From the NCBI GenBank assembly GCA_015680685.1, contig MNCI01020673.1:393944-457943 (forward strand): a stretch of DNA of 64,000 nt. Reading direction: 5' to 3'. A model generated the notes under the pieces. The model did not search any database. It had not been told where the DNA came from and saw only the letters and a program-made list of their open reading frames with translations. This DNA comes from Gnetum montanum. Lineage: Eukaryota > Streptophyta > Gnetopsida > Gnetales > Gnetaceae. The position numbers were made by a program, and so were the translations under genes. How positions within the stretch are numbered: the stretch's first letter is position 1; every line of letters begins with the position of its first letter. Shown here piece by piece: positions 59,486 through 64,000 of this stretch.

Positions 59486-60940
59486 CTACCGATGGTCCCA
59501 CTCCTTTGGCAATTCCTGATTTGTGAGATAAGTGAGGATGTGGTTGAACCAAGGTGATTCTTTGGGCACTTGCATCTCGATCGCTCTCGTGAAGATGAGT
59601 TCATCTAGAAATTGATTAGAGAGTGGCTCCTCCTCTTCTGTGTTATCCCATTGTAGCTGAGACAACTGGTCAGTGACCACATTCTCGGTTCCCTTCCGGT
59701 CTACCATAGTGAGGTCAAATTCTTGAAGAATCACCAGCCACCGTATGATATGGGGGCTCACCATTAGTTTGTTCATTAGGAATCGGATGGCACTATGATC
59801 GGTATGCACAAACACCTTGTACCTAAGCACATAGTGTCGGAATTTTTCCAAGGCGAACACCACCACCATCAACTCTTTTTTAGTGGTGGTGTAGTTAAGC
59901 TAAGCACCCACAATGCTACAGCTTGCACATTAAATATAGTATGGAAATTTTGGGTCATCCCATTGTGTAAGCACAGCTCCTAATGCATAGTTAGATGCAT
60001 CCGTCATGATGTGGAAGGGTCTAGATCAATCAAGTGCCCATAGAACTAGAGTCTCTACGAGTTTTTGTTTAAGTGTTTGAAATGCATATTCACATTCCAT
60101 GGTTTAGACGAACAGAGCATCTTTCTTCGTGAGTTCCACCAATGTTTTGGCGATCTTCAAAAAATTTTCGATGAAGCGTCAGTAGTAACGAGTGTGGCCA
60201 AGGAATGATCGAACATCTTTTACAATGCTTGGTTGCCTGGTGATTCCTTGGATGACCTTGATTTTTTCAAGACCCATGCTAATCCCTGTTTGTGAAATAC
60301 GATGCCCTAGCATAATGTCCTCTTGGACCATTAAGTGTCTTTTCTGCTAATTGACCCGTAGATTAGTTTCCACACATCTTTTCAAAACTTGTTCAAGGTG
60401 GTCCAAGGCTTGATCAAACGTGGCTCCATAGGTAGAGAAGTCATCCATGAAGACTTCTACCTCATTGCCAATTTGCTTCTGGAAGATACTGAGGACAAGG
60501 TGTTGGAAAGTGGCAGGCACATTACACAGGCCAAAGGGCATTTTTTGTATGCGAAAGTCCCCTAGAGACTTCTGAAGGTTGTCATGGCCTAGTCTTCTAG
60601 CATAATTTGGATTTGATTATAGCTTCTATAACCATCCAAGAAGCTATAATAATGATGCCCTGCAATGGTATCCAACACTTGGTCCACAAATGGGAGTGGG
60701 AAGTGATCTTTGAAGGTAGCCATATTGAGCAATCAGAAATCTATACAGACCCTCCATTTGCCACCCTTCGTTAGCACAATAATGAGTGGGCTAACCCATT
60801 TGCTATCGACAATAGAGTAGATGAACCCCACCTTCAGCAACTGCTTGATTTCATCTTTGATGACCTACTTCAATTTGGGGTTCAATCGCCTTTGTGGTTG
60901 TCGTCGTGGCTTCATGGAGGGATCAATATAAATTCGATGT
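59486..60940 (-). pseudogene. Reverse transcriptase and RNase H (minus strand)
   Basis: RT: WVSPLIIVLTKGGKWRVCID (about 60,790), HFPLPFVDQVLDTIAG, YSFLDGYRSYNQIQ, a shift near 60,600, GTFAYKKMPFGLC, and an intact catalytic FMDDFSTYGATFDQALD (within 60,347-60,541). RNase H: MTDASNYALGAVLTQWDD (about 59,960-60,010), MMVVVFALEKF, VHTDHSAIRFLMNK, DLTMVDRKGTENVV (59,486-59,872). Better preserved than the plus-strand copy, whose active-site Asp is lost. Confidence 0.85.
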
Positions 60941-61410
60941 TGGCAAACCCTGGGATCAACTCCTGTTAATTTAAGATACGATCATGCAAAAGCAGCATCC
61001 CGTTTGTTCACCATCTTCAGCAACTTCCTCTTTTGTTCAGGAGCAAGGGTGGCATTGATAATCACCGATTTCCCATTCTGAAAAAATGCATATTCTAAGT
61101 GGGCCGGTAAGGGTTTGAGTTCCAAGGGCTCTTGTTTAAAACTTTCAGGGATTTGCAACTTTCCCCAATCATCACGGTCATCAACAGTGGATACTTGTTG
61201 ATGAACCTATTCCAAATCATCCATGCTTTCTACATAGGTGCATACAAGCCCCTTAGATGGTTGCATGAATAAAGTGCTGCTAGCAGGATCAGTGGTCAGC
61301 CACTAGGTGCCTTCTTGATTTGTGGCTGCTACGTACAGGCATTGTTGAATTTGTAATTCCTCGGTACATCAACTGCATGCTTGAATAGATGTTCACGTAG
61401 AGGACCATAG

Positions 61411-61932
61411 CTATTGCACACAGTTGCACTCGGAGTCACTGTACGCGATGCATGGATTGCGCTTCTTCTCGATCTTTCCAAAAGGATTTTCCTTTGAAAT
61501 TTCAAGGGAAAGATCTCGGAGCCCCAATCTTGCATCCACCGTGCTTAGCCAAGCTCTTCCCATTATGATGGGGAAGTTCCCCTTGCAATTCTCAACACAG
61601 ATAACGAGGAAGTCGGCAAGATAGGACCACTCGCAAATAGTGGGCACAATGTCTTCCACCAATCCCAAGGGAACAGTAATGGATTGGTTTGTCAGCTCAA
61701 GCCGAATGTTGTTCTTCTTCAACAGGGATAGGTTCCAAGTCTTGTACTTGTCATGTGAAATCAAGTTAACTCCCGACCTCGAATCTAGAAGAGCTTTACA
61801 TGGCTCATTTCCTGCCACCTGAAGATAGATGAGGGGGCTTCTTGGATCAGTCAATTTACAGGGAAGATGACCTGCATTTATCCAGTCGATCACAGCATGT
61901 GTGAGCATGACCATTTGTACGTTGGAGGGCAT
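61411..61932 (-). pseudogene. Aspartic protease region (minus strand, locally open)
   Basis: A 173-codon open stretch: IDWINAGHLPCKLTDPRSPL, then LLDSRSGVNLISHDKYKTW (active-site region), SITVPLGLVEDIVPTICEW and NFPIIMGRAWLSTVDARLGL. It cuts Gag-Pol in the particle. The stretch is uninterrupted, but the flanking reading frame is not. Confidence 0.78.
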
Positions 61933-61939
61933 TTGGTTT

Positions 61940-64000
61940 GAAGGCTACTCAAAATATGGAATAGTGGAGGCATTTTCAGATTCAGAGGCACTAGCCACAG
62001 GTGTGTGTGAGGGTATGCTTAGGTTATTGGGCCAGAAAAAGGGACGTTTCCGTGGCTTCGCTTCTGGTCCACTCAGCTGAGGAGCCAATTGTAGGTTGAT
62101 AGCCCTTGTATTGTTGCGTTGCTATGGCTATGGTGGTATTTCCCCCTGCATAGGTGGAGCAGGTGGTAACTAAGTGAGGTGTTGCTGAGTAGGAACGGTA
62201 GGAAAAGGTGATGGAGGATAATAGAGATGTGGGCCTTCCCCCTAGGTGATGGAGACTGTGGTCGAAAATATTCCAGGGGTGGTAATAATTTTGAAAGGTT
62301 GCGTGACTAGAAGGGTCTCGTGGGGAGACTGGTTGCTGAACGTAGTACCCATAGGGATCTGGCTGCCGGTAAGGGTACTGCTGCCTCGGAGGTGGCATCC
62401 CCCATGCTTGTGGATGCTACCATTGCTGAAAGTATTCGTAAGGTTGCGGTGGCACTCCACTTGGATAATATCCTTGCTGGTGGTGGAACTACCTGGGATT
62501 GCCTTGTGGGTAAGGCAACCTTTGGGGTGTTTGCCTCTTTGCCAAGCGAGGATTCAAGGCATATACCCTAGACTCTTGTAGATGTGACACCACGGGACAA
62601 CACCCCTTAGGATGTTCGTATTGGCATATGTCACATTCATCATCTTTCTCTGTATCAGAGTCCGCAACTTGTTCTACTGCAGCAACTTTGCCCTTACCTT
62701 GATGGTGGGCACATTCAGCTTCATTCTTTCTATGTCGATCATGATCATTACCTTGCTCTTTGGACTTCTCTGCGATTTTCAAAATGCTTTGAAATTTTTC
62801 ATCCAAAGAGTCCCACATATTGTCAACCTTTGCCGATATTTCAGAGGCAAATTTCTGTAGGGGTAAGGTTTTTTGGTTCACCACTGCATCCAGTGGTGAT
62901 TCCTCCTCATCTTCACAAAATTGAACCTCCCTCTTTCTGATGGAGGGATCCTGATTAAACTCCTATGCACTCTCCTTCTTTCGAAGTTCCCTCTCTTCTT
63001 TGGCCACTTGCTCAATTAGGCACTGGAGTTGATGGGCCCTTAGTTCTGATAGTTGTCCTTGGGCGTACATGCCAAGGGTCTTTCTAGTTTCAAAGCAGAG
63101 CCCATTAATGATATGGCGAAGCTGTGCCCGTTGAGAGTAGCCATGACCAGGGCATCAATGCAATAGTGAGTAGTATCTACTCATGACTATATCCAAGGGT
63201 TCATGACTACCTTGCTTCCACCCTTGGATTTGGCATCTCAGGTTCGCCACTCTGGAGTAGGTTAGATACTTGTTGTTGAAGATTTCTAGCATCATACTCC
63301 ATCTTCTGATTGATTCCAGCTCCAAAGACCAGTACTAGCTTTCTACTTCTTTGATGAGTGTGCGAGGGAATAGCTTAAGTTTTTGCCAATCATTATCGAT
63401 GTTCTACAAGGTGCAAGCATCATGAAATGCTTACAGGTGAGTTTGCGGATCACAATTATATCCCCCTTCAAATCTAGGAATGTTGTTCATGTTAATGCGC
63501 TTGACCGGGTATTTGGACTGCCTCGGCGATATGGAGCATGCTTCGAGTAGCCAACAATGGCTCATTCCAAGTCATAGTCCTACTGAAAGCCACAATGTCT
63601 ATGACGAGTTTCGCTACCTCTCCTTTCTTGATAGTGAGGCCTGCATGATTGCTCACGTGCTCCCTCACATTATTCCCTTCGGTCCCTACGACCACCATCA
63701 TCTCGCTCCTTTCTATCGTGGTTCCAATCAAAGTCAAAACTGGATGAAGGTAGAGGGGAGCAAGAGGATGGAGAAGAGGGAGAAGAATCACCACCACCCC
63801 AACGTTGATCTCCCCATCTACTCTAATGATGGCCCCGATCTTCATGCCCATCTTTGCTTGTGCCATGACCTCTTCTACGTGATCCTCCATCCTCCTAGGG
63901 GTCTCGGTCACTTGATTGCTTGTTTTAAATGATGGACTGAATGATTTGATGCCCTAGAGGAAGTTTGGTCGAATTGCAATCATGAAAGAAAAGTTCCCCA
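61940..64000 (-). pseudogene. Gag (minus strand), cut by window end
   Basis: The C-terminal tail, rich in Pro/Gln/Tyr (62,024-62,460), is preceded by an open 131-codon stretch (62,489-62,884). That stretch has a Lys/His/Glu-rich linker and the knuckle CDICQYEHPKGCC (about 62,597-62,635; C-X2-C-X3-H-X4-C). The Gag core homologue lies at about 63,000-63,480, and the basic Ser/Arg/Asp/Gly-rich region at about 63,600-63,900. The start of gag, the primer site and the 5' LTR are outside the window. Confidence 0.78.

Larger units (their letters stand above)
53425..64000 (-). mobile_element. Athila-type element on the minus strand, running past the window end
   Basis: From high to low coordinate: gag, protease, RT, RNase H, integrase, spacer, post-pol ORF, polypurine tract, 3' LTR. 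It is nested in the gag of the 50.98-kb element; the adjacent CTGAG (53,420-53,424) is the likely target-duplication half, with its partner outside the window. It has the fullest gene complement in the window, including the post-pol ORF. Stops are fewer than in the 40.6-kb element but it is still inactive as read. Confidence 0.88.

Overview
This is 64 kb of nuclear DNA from a seed plant with a large, repeat-rich genome. A gymnosperm is plausible, but the window does not prove it. The evidence is one intron-rich plant-type gene, delta-1-pyrroline-5-carboxylate synthetase (P5CS), surrounded by nested, decayed retrotransposons of plant lineages (Athila-type Ty3/gypsy, other Ty3/gypsy, Ty1/copia, LINE and SINE-like copies). 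The DNA is AT-rich, and nearly all other open frames are fragments of transposon proteins.

Layout. 1-9.3 kb: an LTR end, a decayed minus-strand Athila-type LTR, a minus-strand LINE remnant and AT-rich DNA with little recognisable content. 9.3-14.3 kb: an inserted unit flanked by the 5-bp target duplication AGGGA. It carries only the post-pol ORF of this Athila lineage, behind an LTR-like promoter. 14.8-22.7 kb: minus-strand Ty1/copia and Ty3/gypsy remnants, the second split by a non-autonomous Athila-type element (17.35-21.6 kb). 24.5-34.5 kb: P5CS on the minus strand, with 20 coding exons that join without frameshift or stop into 766 residues. 35.8-40.6 kb: SINE-like copies, a decayed LTR and a gag remnant. 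40.64-50.57 kb: a full-length Athila-type element (LTRs, tRNA-Asp primer site, gag, protease, RT, RNase H, integrase, polypurine tract, TSD ATAGG). 50.98 kb onward: another LTR-PBS-gag, interrupted at 53.42 kb by a minus-strand Athila-type element that runs past the window end.

P5CS is the only gene here that looks functional. It makes glutamate-5-semialdehyde for proline synthesis. Unusual points are a roughly 50-residue C-terminal tail, a GC-AG intron and a 4.9-kb first intron holding a GC-rich island with ACGT elements and a TATA-like palindrome.

The most unusual transposon signals are four. LTR U3 regions are packed with short palindromes, either GATATC or GTATAC/GTCGAC/ATCGAT type. Extra polypurine-tract-like motifs recur inside the elements. 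The Gag zinc knuckle has non-standard spacing. The chimeric 9.3-kb unit joins an LTR-type promoter and a candidate intron to the lone post-pol ORF. I found no CRISPR array, bacterial-type system, rRNA or convincing tRNA gene.
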